A stretch of DNA of 64,000 nucleotides from positions 124,001 through 188,000 of the forward strand of contig CAVVAJ010000005.1 in NCBI GenBank assembly GCA_963746255.1. Direction: 5' to 3'. Source of the stretch: DAOVXM01 sp963746255. Its GTDB lineage: Bacteria; Chloroflexota; Anaerolineae; Anaerolineales; UBA4823. Made by a program: the position numbers and the translations under genes. Below the pieces are notes generated by a model. The model ran no database searches. It had not been told where the DNA came from and saw nothing but the letters and a program-made list of their open reading frames with translations. Of the stretch, positions 55,867-64,000 are shown one piece after another (position 1 is the stretch's first letter; every line of letters starts with the position of its first letter).

Positions 55867-56040
55867 TCATTTCAGGAGTGACCGACAGTAAAGTGTTGAG
55901 TCCGGTGTTGAAGTGCTTCCTTGCCCTTTGAGATCACTATTGACAACGGCACTTCCCGCGAAGGCTCCAGCAATTCCCGCGTAAGGAACACTGATAACCA
56001 CAGCGAAAGTGATCAGGAGTTTATCCCACTTATGAAACAT
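55867..56040 (-). other. Short secreted-protein-like frame, possible gene remnant
   Basis: A 57-codon minus-strand frame starting MFHKWDKLLITFAVVISVP, which looks like a signal peptide, followed by small residues. Just past the middle, a neighbouring frame reads GLNTLLSVTPEMTGHGTTGV and continues to about 55824, so it may be a slightly longer gene with one frame change. No ribosome site of note and no recognised family. The rest of the 55694-56119 interval holds nothing else I can identify. Confidence 0.3.
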
Positions 56041-56119
56041 GTTGCTAATTTGAGTTATATTCGAGATATTGTGAGTGGCAACCAGCTAATTGGTCGAGGA
56101 AACTAAACCCTTCCGGTAT

Positions 56120-56818
56120 CTAGCGACGCCGGCCTCCCATGCCGAAAACCATTGATGCAAAATAGAGCAGCTGGAGCACTGCGGTTGCTAAAGCGGCTAC
56201 GTAGGTTAATGCCGCTGCATTCAGAACTTGGTTCACACCTTGTTGTTCTTCCTGCCCCATGACAAGTCCTGTTTCAGAGAGTAGTCGCTTTGCTCTCGAT
56301 GATGCATTTAACTCAACTGGAATGGTGGCCAAAGCAAATAAAGCGCCACCCGAAAAAACGATAACACCTAACCAAGCCAGCTCGGTGAACCTCAACAGCA
56401 TACCTAGAAAGATGAGTATCCAACCTAGGTACGAGCCGATATTCACTGCCGGGATTATGGCTGCCCTCAATCTTAAGGGACCATATCCTTCCTTGTCCTG
56501 CATCGCATGACCGAGTTCATGGGCTGCGATAGCCAGGGAAGCAACTGAACTACCTTGGTAGACAGCTTGTGAGAGGGCCAGTACTTTATTTCGTGGATCA
56601 TAATGATCCGTAAGGTTTCCACGTATTCCTTCAATTTTCACATCATACAACCCGCCTCTTGAGATCAAGCGCTGGGCGGCTTGGGCGCCGGTTAATCCGC
56701 TTCTAACCGGTTTTTGACTCCATTTCTTGTGTACAGAGCTAACGTACCACTGCACTATAGCCATGAGTATCATGGCTGGTAGCATGAACATGAGGTAACG
56801 CCCGTCAAAGAAAAACAT
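56120..56818 (-). CDS. YugP-type zinc-dependent metallopeptidase
   Basis: A 232-residue membrane metallopeptidase (Zn_peptidase_2, gluzincin-type). Membrane helix near the N-terminus (about 7-24), zinc motif SLAIAAHELGHAMQDKEGYG (HExxH), two or three further helices (about 125-175) and a C-terminal ALTYVAALATAVLQLLYF helix. A good ribosome site GGAGG precedes the ATG, immediately behind a perfect 9-bp inverted repeat. Substrates of this family are unknown. Confidence 0.93.
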   Translation of the reverse strand: MFFFDGRYLMFMLPAMILMAIVQWYVSSVHKKWSQKPVRSGLTGAQAAQRLISRGGLYDVKIEGIRGNLTDHYDPRNKVLALSQAVYQGSSVASLAIAAHELGHAMQDKEGYGPLRLRAAIIPAVNIGSYLGWILIFLGMLLRFTELAWLGVIVFSGGALFALATIPVELNASSRAKRLLSETGLVMGQEEQQGVNQVLNAAALTYVAALATAVLQLLYFASMVFGMGGRRR

Positions 56819-56828
56819 CTAATCCTCC

Positions 56829-56849
56829 AAATCGTTACAATAACGATTT
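56829..56849 (-). repeat. Perfect 9-bp inverted repeat before the metallopeptidase gene
   Basis: Arms AAATCGTTA and TAACGATTT separated by three bases, directly upstream of the ribosome site of the YugP-like gene. It could be a repressor operator or an RNA hairpin that controls ribosome access. No T-run follows on the coding strand. Confidence 0.5.
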
Positions 56850-56870
56850 ACTAGCTAATCTTGGAAATCA

Positions 56871-58121
56871 TTATTGGGAAAACAATATTTCAACTGCTTT
56901 ATCTAACTGTGTATCAATCCCCAGTTCTCGGTCTTCTTCGCTAATTTCAACGACAAAGTCGGGCTCAAGACCGAGGGCGTGAATCGTCCGGCCGGCAGGT
57001 GTGAGCCAACGAGCGATGGTAATACGGACAGCCCCCTGATCGTTCGTCAATGTTGTGGGTACTTGGACAGACCCCTTACCGAATGAATTCATACCAACTA
57101 GAAGACCACGCTCGCGGTCTTGAATTGCACCTGCAACGATCTCCGAGGCTGAAGCGCTGCCTTCGTTGATCAGCACAACCATTGGAATATCAATGGCAAT
57201 TCCGCCCCTCCGCGCTTCATACGTGGTCCTTTCACCATCGCCGAACTCTTCATACATGATTACGCCGTCCTCGATGAATTCAGATGTGACATCAATAGCA
57301 GATTGTAGGTAACCACCGCCGTTGCCCCGCAAATCTAAAACCAATCCTTGCGCATTTTGTTCTAAGAGCTCTTCGATTGCCTGCCGTAATTCTTTATTTG
57401 AGTTATCGCCGAAGAGAAATAAATGTATGTAACCGATATCATTAGCAAGCATCCGACTTTCGAGGCTGGGTACATTGATGCTCTCACGGATGATGACTAC
57501 GTCAAATGGTTCTTCACCCTCGCGCAGTATTGTTATTTGCAGCGACGATCCTGCGGGTCCTAAAACCTGTTTGCGAACCACCTCGCCATCGATACCGGTC
57601 ATATCTTCACCGTCAATGGCTAATACTTTATCGCCACTCTTCAACCCGGCTGACTCCGCCGGAGAACCAGGCATTGGGCTGATGATTTCAAGGTAGTCAC
57701 CGGTAGTATCAACCCAAGCACCGATGCCTTCATATTCATCTTCTCCCTCAAGGTGGGTGGTAAGCATTTCATACTGTTCAGGTTCCATGTATGTCGTATG
57801 AGCATCACCCAATGAATCAAGCATGCCATCAATCGCCCCGCGCATAAGTATTTCTTTATCGACGGGTTGATCGACATATTGTTCATGGACCAGATCCCAT
57901 GCTTGCCAAAACGGTTCAAATAACTCTTCAAGATCTTGCGGGGTTCCAGCTTCGCTCTGTCCGACACGGCCGATTTGTCCGAAATTTGGGAGCATCGTGA
58001 CCGCTAAAGTTGAATTTGTCGTCATGTATTGGGAAAAAATAAATCCGGCTGAAAATGCACCGATCAGCAAGATAAGCGAAATAAATCCGATTGATATCCC
58101 CAGAATTGTCTTTGTCTTCAT
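56871..58121 (-). CDS. S41-family C-terminal processing protease (CtpA-like)
   Basis: A 416-residue serine protease with an N-terminal membrane anchor (about 7-30), PDZ domain (about 130-215, GSPAESAGLKSGDKVLAIDG) and peptidase S41 domain. The catalytic Ser is in LINEGSASASEIVAGAIQD, with the general-base Lys in GMNSFGKGSVQV. The motif LVLDLRGNGGGYLQSAIDV is typical. Acts outside the membrane on C-termini of envelope proteins. It lies 52 bases upstream of the Zn peptidase in the same direction. Confidence 0.96.
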   Translation of the reverse strand: MKTKTILGISIGFISLILLIGAFSAGFIFSQYMTTNSTLAVTMLPNFGQIGRVGQSEAGTPQDLEELFEPFWQAWDLVHEQYVDQPVDKEILMRGAIDGMLDSLGDAHTTYMEPEQYEMLTTHLEGEDEYEGIGAWVDTTGDYLEIISPMPGSPAESAGLKSGDKVLAIDGEDMTGIDGEVVRKQVLGPAGSSLQITILREGEEPFDVVIIRESINVPSLESRMLANDIGYIHLFLFGDNSNKELRQAIEELLEQNAQGLVLDLRGNGGGYLQSAIDVTSEFIEDGVIMYEEFGDGERTTYEARRGGIAIDIPMVVLINEGSASASEIVAGAIQDRERGLLVGMNSFGKGSVQVPTTLTNDQGAVRITIARWLTPAGRTIHALGLEPDFVVEISEEDRELGIDTQLDKAVEILFSQ

Positions 58122-58240
58122 TTAACTTCAAACTCCAAGTGATACTTTATCTGTTTTAGCAGATTAAGAGTACCATAATTTGATTAGAGCAATATAAATA
58201 TTAAGAAAGAGAACAAATAACATAGCAATTGGTTATGATT

Positions 58241-59035
58241 TTATTTCAGATATCCTCCCAGAAATGATTGGAAGGATGCAGGATCACCCACCTTTTCGAT
58301 GTAATCCATGATTGCTCTTCCATCTACTGGGTAGTATGGATAGCAGGATGATGGTAGTGAGCCTTTAGGAGCATGAACCACAGCATCAACATAAGGTGCA
58401 ACAATATCAGCTTTTTCGAGTTCCGGGACGATTTCTTCGGCGGTAATTACAACGATTTGCGACGCCCCCACTAGATCTTCATCGACTGCTTTGTTATTTC
58501 CGATGACGGCATTCCCGGCAGGATCTGCCTTCAATGCATGGATAACTGTGATATCGGGTCTGATGGCAGGAAATGCGACCAATTCCTCACCAGAATAAGG
58601 ATCAGTAATGGTCTTTACGTCAGGTCTTAGCGCGAGTAAATCTGTTCCAATCCATCCCAGGCCCGGCATAAAACCAACACCCGCTAATTGTGCTCTGAGA
58701 CCAAACGAAATGCTTGCCTCAGACTCTTCTATTACTTCAATTTCCCCGCGATTGGCGAGATAGGTAAACATCGGTGCCAAACCAAATATTTCCATTCCGA
58801 AATAACAGGTACGGACTTTTGAGATCAGACCCGCACCTACTAATAAGTCGGACTCGAAGCTTGCAGTGAACGCGATCAACGTCAGGTTATTTGGTTGTTC
58901 GAATTTTATGTACCTTTTAAGCAACTGCTTGGTGAAAGCAAAAGGTCTTCGGTAGAGAGTCATACCACCTAAAGCAAGGGAACTGCCTGTAATAACCAGG
59001 TTGGCAGCTTCTTTGAGCGATATCAGCTTATCCAT
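58241..59035 (-). CDS. CoA-transferase subunit A (glutaconate CoA-transferase GctA-like)
   Basis: About 264 residues, family I CoA-transferase alpha subunit. Motifs: KLISLKEAANLVITGSSLALGGM, FGLRAQLAGVGFMPGLGWIG, PDITVIHALKADPAGNAVIG and IVVITAEEIVPE. The ATG at 59035 has GGAG seven bases upstream; the longer frame starts with TTG. A B subunit, which carries the catalytic Glu, is expected next to it but is absent. Either the partner is elsewhere or this one works alone. Confidence 0.87.
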   Translation of the reverse strand: MDKLISLKEAANLVITGSSLALGGMTLYRRPFAFTKQLLKRYIKFEQPNNLTLIAFTASFESDLLVGAGLISKVRTCYFGMEIFGLAPMFTYLANRGEIEVIEESEASISFGLRAQLAGVGFMPGLGWIGTDLLALRPDVKTITDPYSGEELVAFPAIRPDITVIHALKADPAGNAVIGNNKAVDEDLVGASQIVVITAEEIVPELEKADIVAPYVDAVVHAPKGSLPSSCYPYYPVDGRAIMDYIEKVGDPASFQSFLGGYLK

Positions 59036-59053
59036 CCTCATCTCCAAGGATCA

Positions 59054-59305
59054 CTATCGGTTGTTGTTGTCAGGATTGCTTTCTTGATTGTTTTCGGACT
59101 TGAGTTTCTTTACCGCGGCTGATAATTCCTCAAGCGCCCTATCCTCGAGTTCCCAAGGTTGTTGTAAACGCCGGAACATTCGCTTCCCTAACTCGATCTG
59201 CCGGATAGTTCCTCCTCGACTAGCCATCGCATAAATAGCAGCATTAATCCCCACAACCAGAAATATGACACCACAAATGATAATGGGGACCCGTTCAAGA
59301 TCCAT
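59054..59305 (-). CDS. Small single-pass membrane protein of unknown function
   Basis: An 83-residue protein with one N-terminal membrane helix (about 6-27, VPIIICGVIFLVVGINAAIY), then a charged helix (RMFRRLQQPWELEDRALEEL) and a polar Asn-rich tail. The ATG at 59305 has AAGGA upstream. It lies 18 bases before the CoA-transferase gene, so the two are likely co-translated. Confidence 0.75.
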   Translation of the reverse strand: MDLERVPIIICGVIFLVVGINAAIYAMASRGGTIRQIELGKRMFRRLQQPWELEDRALEELSAAVKKLKSENNQESNPDNNNR

Positions 59306-59386
59306 CACACATCCTTATATGCTTCTCAGATGATTTCCCCGTATAGAAAAGGTATAGTTTCATTCCTTGGTGGGGTAGGAATAATA

Positions 59387-60022
59387 TCATAGATAACGGA
59401 GTGCAGCCGGCAGATGGGAAATGGAGGAAATTTGTTTATTTGCTGATGCAATGATACAACCACTATTCACAAGTACAGTCAAAAACCCGAAATTATGAGC
59501 CGCATGTATGTTGCGCGGCGAATCGTCAATCAATACGCAATTGACCGGCTCAGAGACTCCAGCTAACCCCATTGCCAATTGATATGCGTAAGGGTCAGGT
59601 TTGCAATGAAATTTCAATGCTCGAATGTCAATCAGGCTCTGAAATAAATTAGTAATCCCCAAGTAATCCAGAACGCGCTTAGCATGGGCTTCGTCAGCAT
59701 TTGTAAAGATGAATTTTGCATAATCTATAGATGAGAGCATGGCAGCTATTTGAGGGTCTGGTTTGATGTACTTGGATAAAGGCACATCGTGTACATACGA
59801 TAGGTATGCATTTACATCAATATCGTGCTCGATCAGTAAACCCTTTAATGTAGTGCCATATGTTATGTAATACTCTTGGCGCAGGCTGATTGCATCCTCT
59901 CGAGATAATTGGAGGTGTTCCTGAAGAAATGTGTTCATCCGATCGCGAATAGCTTCCCAAACACCGGATCCATGATCGTATAAAGTGTCATCAAGATCGA
60001 AAAAGAGGACTTTTTCACTCAC
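59387..60022 (-). CDS. HAD-superfamily hydrolase, pyrimidine 5'-nucleotidase-like
   Basis: About 211 residues. HAD motifs: LFFDLDDTLYDHG (nucleophile Asp), FIFTNADEAHAKRVLDYLG (motif II), Lys in ALKFHCKPDPYAY, and VLIDDSPRNIHAAH (motif IV). The DDTLYD and DDSPRNI patterns match the Sdt1/pyrimidine nucleotidase group. Start chosen at the GTG at 60022: the TATAAT then lies exactly six bases before it, whereas the ATG at 60028 directly abuts the -10. Divergent from mutL. Confidence 0.88.
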   Translation of the reverse strand: MSEKVLFFDLDDTLYDHGSGVWEAIRDRMNTFLQEHLQLSREDAISLRQEYYITYGTTLKGLLIEHDIDVNAYLSYVHDVPLSKYIKPDPQIAAMLSSIDYAKFIFTNADEAHAKRVLDYLGITNLFQSLIDIRALKFHCKPDPYAYQLAMGLAGVSEPVNCVLIDDSPRNIHAAHNFGFLTVLVNSGCIIASANKQISSISHLPAALRYL

Positions 60023-60028
60023 AACCAT

Positions 60029-60034
60029 ATTATA
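60029..60034 (-). promoter_or_regulatory. Putative leaderless -10 element of the HAD gene
   Basis: TATAAT, six bases, GTG on the minus strand. Transcription would begin at the start codon. Confidence 0.45.
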
Positions 60035-60118
60035 AGGGTTGGGGGAACATTCATGAATTGGATTTATTGGAGGGATATGATTGAATATCCATACTTGTTC
60101 TAGAGTATATCCATCCCT

Positions 60119-60124
60119 TATAAT
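60119..60124 (+). promoter_or_regulatory. Putative leaderless -10 element of mutL
   Basis: TATAAT followed by six bases and the mutL ATG. A partial -35 TTGTTC lies 18 bases upstream (60095-60100). Confidence 0.5.
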
Positions 60125-60130
60125 AATCGC

Positions 60131-61909
60131 ATGCCAATCAGAATATTACCCGCAAATGTAGCTTCCCAAATTGCAGCTGGTGAAGTCGTTGAGAGACCTG
60201 CATCGGTCGTCAAGGAGTTAATGGAAAATTCTATTGATGCTGGTGCCAGTCATATAACAATCCAGATAATGGGCGCAGGCAAACAAACGATCAGTGTGTC
60301 TGATGACGGAAGCGGTATATCATCCGAGGACCTCTCATTAGCGGTAGAACGTCATGCGACAAGCAAATTGGTAAATGCAGCTGATTTGTTCCATATCGCC
60401 ACGCTGGGTTTTCGCGGAGAAGCCCTGGCTTCGATAGGGTCAGTCTCGCGTTTGACGATCACCAGCCGGCAGGAAGCAGAGGGTAGCGGCAACCGAATCC
60501 GGGTGGAAGCAGGTCGCATCGTATATCAAACATCCATCGGCGCGCCGCTAGGAACATCCGTCCATGTCGAGGACCTGTTCCATAACGTGCCCGCCCGGTT
60601 GGAATTCTTAAAAACCGACCGGACTGAATTACGTCAGATCGACGACATAGTAATGAGATATGCGGTCGCAAATCCAAAAATCCGCTGTGAACTCTTCCAC
60701 GAAGAGAAAAAAATTCTCCAGACAAGCGGATTAGGTAATCGGAGAGAAGCCCTGGGTGCGATAATGGGTGTCGAAATCTCGCGCGAGATGCTCGAAGTCA
60801 TTGCAGAAGAAGACGATATTTCTGTAAATGGATTTATCAGCCCGACAACCAGATCAAAATCGAATCGCAGAGATATCTATTTTTTTGTGAATGGGAGACC
60901 GGTTCAGGATCCATCATTAGTGACGGCTCTTACCCAGGCGTACCATACGTTGTTGATGGTAGGCAGGTATCCATTCGCTTACCTTTTTCTCCAGATACCT
61001 CCAGAATTCGTTGATGTTAATGTCCATCCTACCAAGGCCGAAGTCCGTTTTAAGGATCCTCAAAGAGTTTTCCGGGCTGTACAGAGAGCTGCAAGACGAT
61101 CCCTACTGGCGCATTCGCCCATACCAGAAATCAATCAGAATTCGGAGTGGCTGCACAAAACTTGGCACTCTGCTCATACACCTTCTGGGGCAGCAAACCC
61201 TAGTGAAGTTCTAGTATCGCCGAGTTGGCAATTTCCGAACAGCCTGGAAACGCCGGAGACTCAGACCAATTCCCATTACCCAAGGTTTGCTAAATTGAAG
61301 TCACCCATATTGAGATTAATCGGTCAAGTTGGTGCTGCTTATCTCGTCGCCGAAGGACCGGATGGTCTTTATCTCATTGACCAGCATGCTGCACACGAAA
61401 GAGTATTGTTTGAGCAATATCATGCAGCTTATGAAAGAGGGAAAGAGAATAACAATAGTATAGATTCCCAAGGTTTGCTTCAACCTGTGACGATAGATTT
61501 TTCCACAACAAAGGCCTCCATGCTGGAGGAGCAATTAGATATCATCAATAAGCTGGGATTTGCTGTAGAGCCCTTCGGATCGAATACCTTCATCGTCAGG
61601 CAGGTTCCAACGCTATTGACTGATATCGAACCTGAAGCTGCGTTGAGGATACTCATTGAAGAATTCGAAGAAGATGAATCACCTCTTCAGCAACAAGTTG
61701 AAGCCCGGATAATTGCGCGTGTCTGCAAGCGAGCAGCGATTAAGGCAGGGCAAGTATTGTCTGGTGAAGAACAGCAGAGGTTATTGTCTGATCTCGAGCA
61801 GTGCCAGTCCCCGAGAACCTGCCCGCATGGGCGTCCGACCATGATCCATTTGTCGGTTGATCTGTTAGAACGCCAATTTGGTAGGAAAGGGGTACGTAGC
61901 GACTTGTAG
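60131..61909 (+). CDS. mutL: DNA mismatch repair protein MutL
   Basis: A 592-residue GHKL ATPase of mismatch repair. N-terminal ATPase motifs: LPANVASQIAAGEVVERPAS, ELMENSIDAGA, SDDGSGISSEDL, LGFRGEALASIGSVS and the transducer FFVNGRPVQDPSL and NVHPTKAEVRF. The C-terminal dimerisation/endonuclease domain has LIDQHAAHERVLFEQY (metal site DQHAxHER), ARVCKRAAIKAGQ and CPHGRPTM, so it should be an endonuclease-type MutL. No mutS is adjacent. Promoter appears leaderless. Confidence 0.97.
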   Translation: MPIRILPANVASQIAAGEVVERPASVVKELMENSIDAGASHITIQIMGAGKQTISVSDDGSGISSEDLSLAVERHATSKLVNAADLFHIATLGFRGEALASIGSVSRLTITSRQEAEGSGNRIRVEAGRIVYQTSIGAPLGTSVHVEDLFHNVPARLEFLKTDRTELRQIDDIVMRYAVANPKIRCELFHEEKKILQTSGLGNRREALGAIMGVEISREMLEVIAEEDDISVNGFISPTTRSKSNRRDIYFFVNGRPVQDPSLVTALTQAYHTLLMVGRYPFAYLFLQIPPEFVDVNVHPTKAEVRFKDPQRVFRAVQRAARRSLLAHSPIPEINQNSEWLHKTWHSAHTPSGAANPSEVLVSPSWQFPNSLETPETQTNSHYPRFAKLKSPILRLIGQVGAAYLVAEGPDGLYLIDQHAAHERVLFEQYHAAYERGKENNNSIDSQGLLQPVTIDFSTTKASMLEEQLDIINKLGFAVEPFGSNTFIVRQVPTLLTDIEPEAALRILIEEFEEDESPLQQQVEARIIARVCKRAAIKAGQVLSGEEQQRLLSDLEQCQSPRTCPHGRPTMIHLSVDLLERQFGRKGVRSDL

Positions 61910-62049
61910 TTCCTCAGCGATTGGCTTTTCGATCATTGAGTATTGTTGGGACTTGTTTATCCAACAATAATTGGACCAATATTTCTTGGATTATCTTTAT
62001 CCCCGAACCGCCACTTGTATCGTTAACAGAATTGTAAATCTCTTTTAGG

Positions 62050-63265
62050 CTATCGAATCGCGGCTGGAAATATTGGTAAGTGGATAATGAATGCTGTTCC
62101 CTCACCAACTGTGCTTTGGATCTCAATGTAGCCCCGATGGGCCTCGACTATCCGCTTACAGATTGAGAGACCTAATCCGCTCCCCTGGGCGCGGTTTTGG
62201 GTCTTGGGTATGCGGTAGAAACGCTCGTAAACATGTAAAAATTGATTTTCCGGTATTCCGGGTCCGTTATCTGCAACACGGATCACTGCTTCATCGAGGG
62301 AGACATTTGCTGAAAGTCTAATTTGTCCCCCTTCTTGTGTATATTTCGTTGCGTTGCTTAGTAAATTAATAACCACTTGTAATAGTTTGTTGTAATCGCC
62401 TGTTATGGGTTCATCTTGTTTTATGGGTTCTAGCACGAGAGTTTGCTGTTTCTCTTCGATATTCCCATGCATGACCTGAACAGCTTCAGGCAATAACTCA
62501 CTCAGATAGATTTGCTCAGTAAGAAATCTGGTCCTTCCAGATTTGAGTCTCTGCGAAATCCAAATACGAAGCTGTCATGTCAGTGAGACGGCTGATTTCT
62601 TGTTGTAACGTCAGAACCATCTCATCCCGTTGTTCCTGTGGGATTTCTGGTCTCGACAATAAATATGAAGCTGTGTTTAGTGAAGCAAGCGGTGTACCCA
62701 GCTCGTGGACAAGTTCGGATATGAGGTCAGATTGTTGAAATAGACGCGTATTCTCAATTGCGATTGCTGCTTGTGCACCTAATGCACAGATGATTTCAAG
62801 ATCTTCATTTGAGAATTCGCCTGTTTGTTTATTAATTAGCTCCAGGACACCGATCACTTTTTCCTGTGTAACTAGGGGAATCCCCAATAGAGATTTGGTG
62901 CTGATATTCGTAGCTTTCGCAATTTCCCTGAAATGCCTGGGATCTTTACTTACATCGGGTATTATTACCGACTGCTTATGGGTTAGTACCCAACCTGCGA
63001 CACTGGAATCAATCGGGACATTTAATCCACGCATGACAGGTGCTTCTAAGTTTGAAGTCACCTGGAAATACAGCTGCCTTTTGACCTGGTCATATAAAAG
63101 GATGGACGCGGCCTCTGCTCCGCAAAGATTCGCTGCAGCATTGACGATTTTCTTAAGGAGCGTATCCAACTCGAGCGTTGATGCCAGATCCTGTGTAATT
63201 TCGAGCAGCTTTTGATACCGCTCCAATAATGCTGTAAGACTAGTACCCGCCACCCAGCACCTCAT
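62050..63265 (-). pseudogene. GAF-domain histidine kinase, frameshifted
   Basis: Soluble sensor kinase of about 405 residues if the frame is repaired. GAF domain (about 20-165, e.g. GAEAASILLYDQVKRQLYF and SLLGIPLVTQEKVIGVLELI), HisKA-type H-box LVHELGTPLASLNTAS, then the frame ends in TGA near 62518. The next frame gives the expected link RLKSGRTRFLTEQIYLSEL and a complete ATPase domain: VVINLLSNATKYT, VADNGPGIPE and GSGLGLSICKRIVEAH. One extra base near 62551 explains the break (GCA-AGA would restore LDFARLKSGR). Overlaps the Sir2 gene by 26 bases. Confidence 0.88.
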
Positions 63266-64000
63266 TCACTACTGCAGGTATAGAAACGGCTACATTCTCT
63301 CGAAGAATGATATCAGCACGGATATCCATGTAGGTCTCTTGTTGATTTAATATTATTAATTGGGCGCCGTTATCGATCGCGCGCATTGGTAATCCTGCAA
63401 CTGGCATGACTTCTAATGAGGAGCCTATCACGATAAGCAAATCACATCTACGGCTTGCTTCTACTGCTTGTAACCACGTCTGTGCAGGTAACTGTTCACC
63501 AAATAGAATTGCATCTGGTTTCAAAATTCTCTGACATGATCTGCAGCGCGGGAGCTCTTCATCTTGAATAAAAGTATCTGTGAATTCGGATGAGCAATAT
63601 TGTCTAAAACAGGAGGTGCAAGTTAGTGTCCGAAATGAACCGTGGACCTCAAGGACATTATTTGAACCTGCTTTTTGATGCAGGCTGTCAACATTTTGCG
63701 TGATGATCTTCTGTAAATACCCATCCGCGGTCAATTGTGCGAGTCCGTAATGGGCAGAATTGGGGGATGCATTAATGATCAGCTTTGCCAGCGGTCTCAA
63801 CCAGGAATATACTTTTTCTGGATTGTATCGAAACGCATTGAGTGAAGCGACTTCGTATGGGTCGTAAGTTTCCCAAAGTCCGCTATTTTCAGATCGAAAA
63901 TCGGGGATGCCGGATGGAGTCGATACACCAGCGCCGGAGAGTGCGATTGTATACTCGCAGTTTCGTATTAAATGGCCGATCTCTTTTATTGTTTTTACAC
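63240..64000 (-). CDS. cobB: Sir2-family NAD-dependent protein deacylase (5' end beyond window)
   Basis: Open to the window edge; no start codon seen within it. Rossmann signature SGAGVSTPSGIPDFR, YNPEKVYSWLRPLAKL, TQNVDSLHQKAG, catalytic His in VLEVHGSF, a four-Cys zinc ribbon (CTSC and CRSC) and the C-terminal IVIGSSLEVMPVAGL and LIILNQQ. It removes acyl groups from lysines using NAD. Bacterial CobB-like deacylases have Tyr and Arg near PDFR; neither is conserved here, so substrate preference is not clear. Confidence 0.93.
   Translation of the reverse strand, partial: VKTIKEIGHLIRNCEYTIALSGAGVSTPSGIPDFRSENSGLWETYDPYEVASLNAFRYNPEKVYSWLRPLAKLIINASPNSAHYGLAQLTADGYLQKIITQNVDSLHQKAGSNNVLEVHGSFRTLTCTSCFRQYCSSEFTDTFIQDEELPRCRSCQRILKPDAILFGEQLPAQTWLQAVEASRRCDLLIVIGSSLEVMPVAGLPMRAIDNGAQLIILNQQETYMDIRADIILRENVAVSIPAVVNEVLGGGY

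Noticed and set aside
55921..56106. Plus-strand 61-codon frame in the gap before the Zn peptidase
   Set aside because: It lacks a ribosome site and lies opposite the more convincing signal-peptide-like frame.
61914..62126. Minus-strand 70-codon frame between mutL and the kinase
   Set aside because: It overlaps the kinase ATPase domain in another frame, has no ribosome site and no recognisable motif.

Overview
The window looks like a chromosomal segment of an anaerobic or facultative member of the Chloroflexota, probably Anaerolineae-like. The assignment rests on gene content: FAAL/MBOAT envelope genes, sortase and DUF11 surface proteins, two-domain BMP-type nucleoside transporters, SelB and a GntR/UTRA purine cluster. 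It also rests on moderate base composition and the absence of any recognisable phage or insertion element. It was read by eye without database searches, so taxonomy is an inference. Gene density is high. One tRNA gene (tRNA-Thr, anticodon CGT) is present, and no rRNA, CRISPR array or transposase was seen.

Layout. 1-5.8 kb (minus strand): a large sensor kinase that changes frame just before its ATPase domain and runs off the window, an M20 dipeptidase, a VTT/DedA-type membrane protein, a cyclophilin, uridine kinase and tRNA-Thr. 5.9-7.2 kb: a MshA-like glycosyltransferase. 7.2-13.3 kb (minus): an operon resembling Dlt, with a lipoprotein, a 39-residue membrane microprotein, an MBOAT acyltransferase, two SGNH-type proteins, an acyl carrier protein and a fatty acyl-AMP ligase. 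13.7-33.1 kb (plus): folD, then a purine/pyrimidine breakdown and uptake region. It holds an SsnA/8-oxoguanine-deaminase-like amidohydrolase, adenine deaminase, a GntR regulator, two carbamoyltransferases (one YgeW-like), carbamate kinase, a BMP-type nucleoside ABC transporter, threonine synthase, a GT2 glycosyltransferase, a second PLP enzyme, an unknown protein and a dihydropyrimidinase. 33.1-38.4 kb: a propeller lipoprotein and three membrane proteins related to the antiporter arm of complex I/hydrogenase-4, with no redox subunits beside them. 38.5-41.6 kb: a coiled-coil protein and SelB.

41.7-46.4 kb: a single polypeptide joining DUF11 adhesin repeats, an LPGTG sorting signal and a sortase domain; an OmpR/PhoB-type regulator; a Pho-box-like repeat; a multiply frameshifted secreted-protein gene; and a 42-codon peptide gene. 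46.4-54.6 kb (minus): a broken YtcJ-type amidohydrolase and the classical origin-type set parB, parA, a PfkB kinase, jag, yidC, a BamB-like lipoprotein, yidD, rnpA and rpmH (not dnaA). 54.7-64 kb: a flippase-like membrane protein, a YugP-type Zn peptidase, an S41 protease, a lone CoA-transferase A subunit, a small membrane protein, a HAD hydrolase, mutL on the plus strand, a second frameshifted histidine kinase, and a Sir2 deacetylase cut by the window edge.

Most interesting points: (i) the FAAL-ACP-MBOAT-SGNH operon with a microprotein that ends in a Tyr-containing motif like the Dlt acyl-relay peptide DltX; (ii) the adhesin-sortase fusion; (iii) a recurrent TATAAT-N6-start-codon arrangement before five genes, suggesting leaderless transcripts; (iv) the purine cluster with two carbamoyltransferases and carbamate kinase; (v) several frameshifts confined to two sensor kinases, one amidohydrolase and one secreted protein, which are either gene decay or sequence errors.
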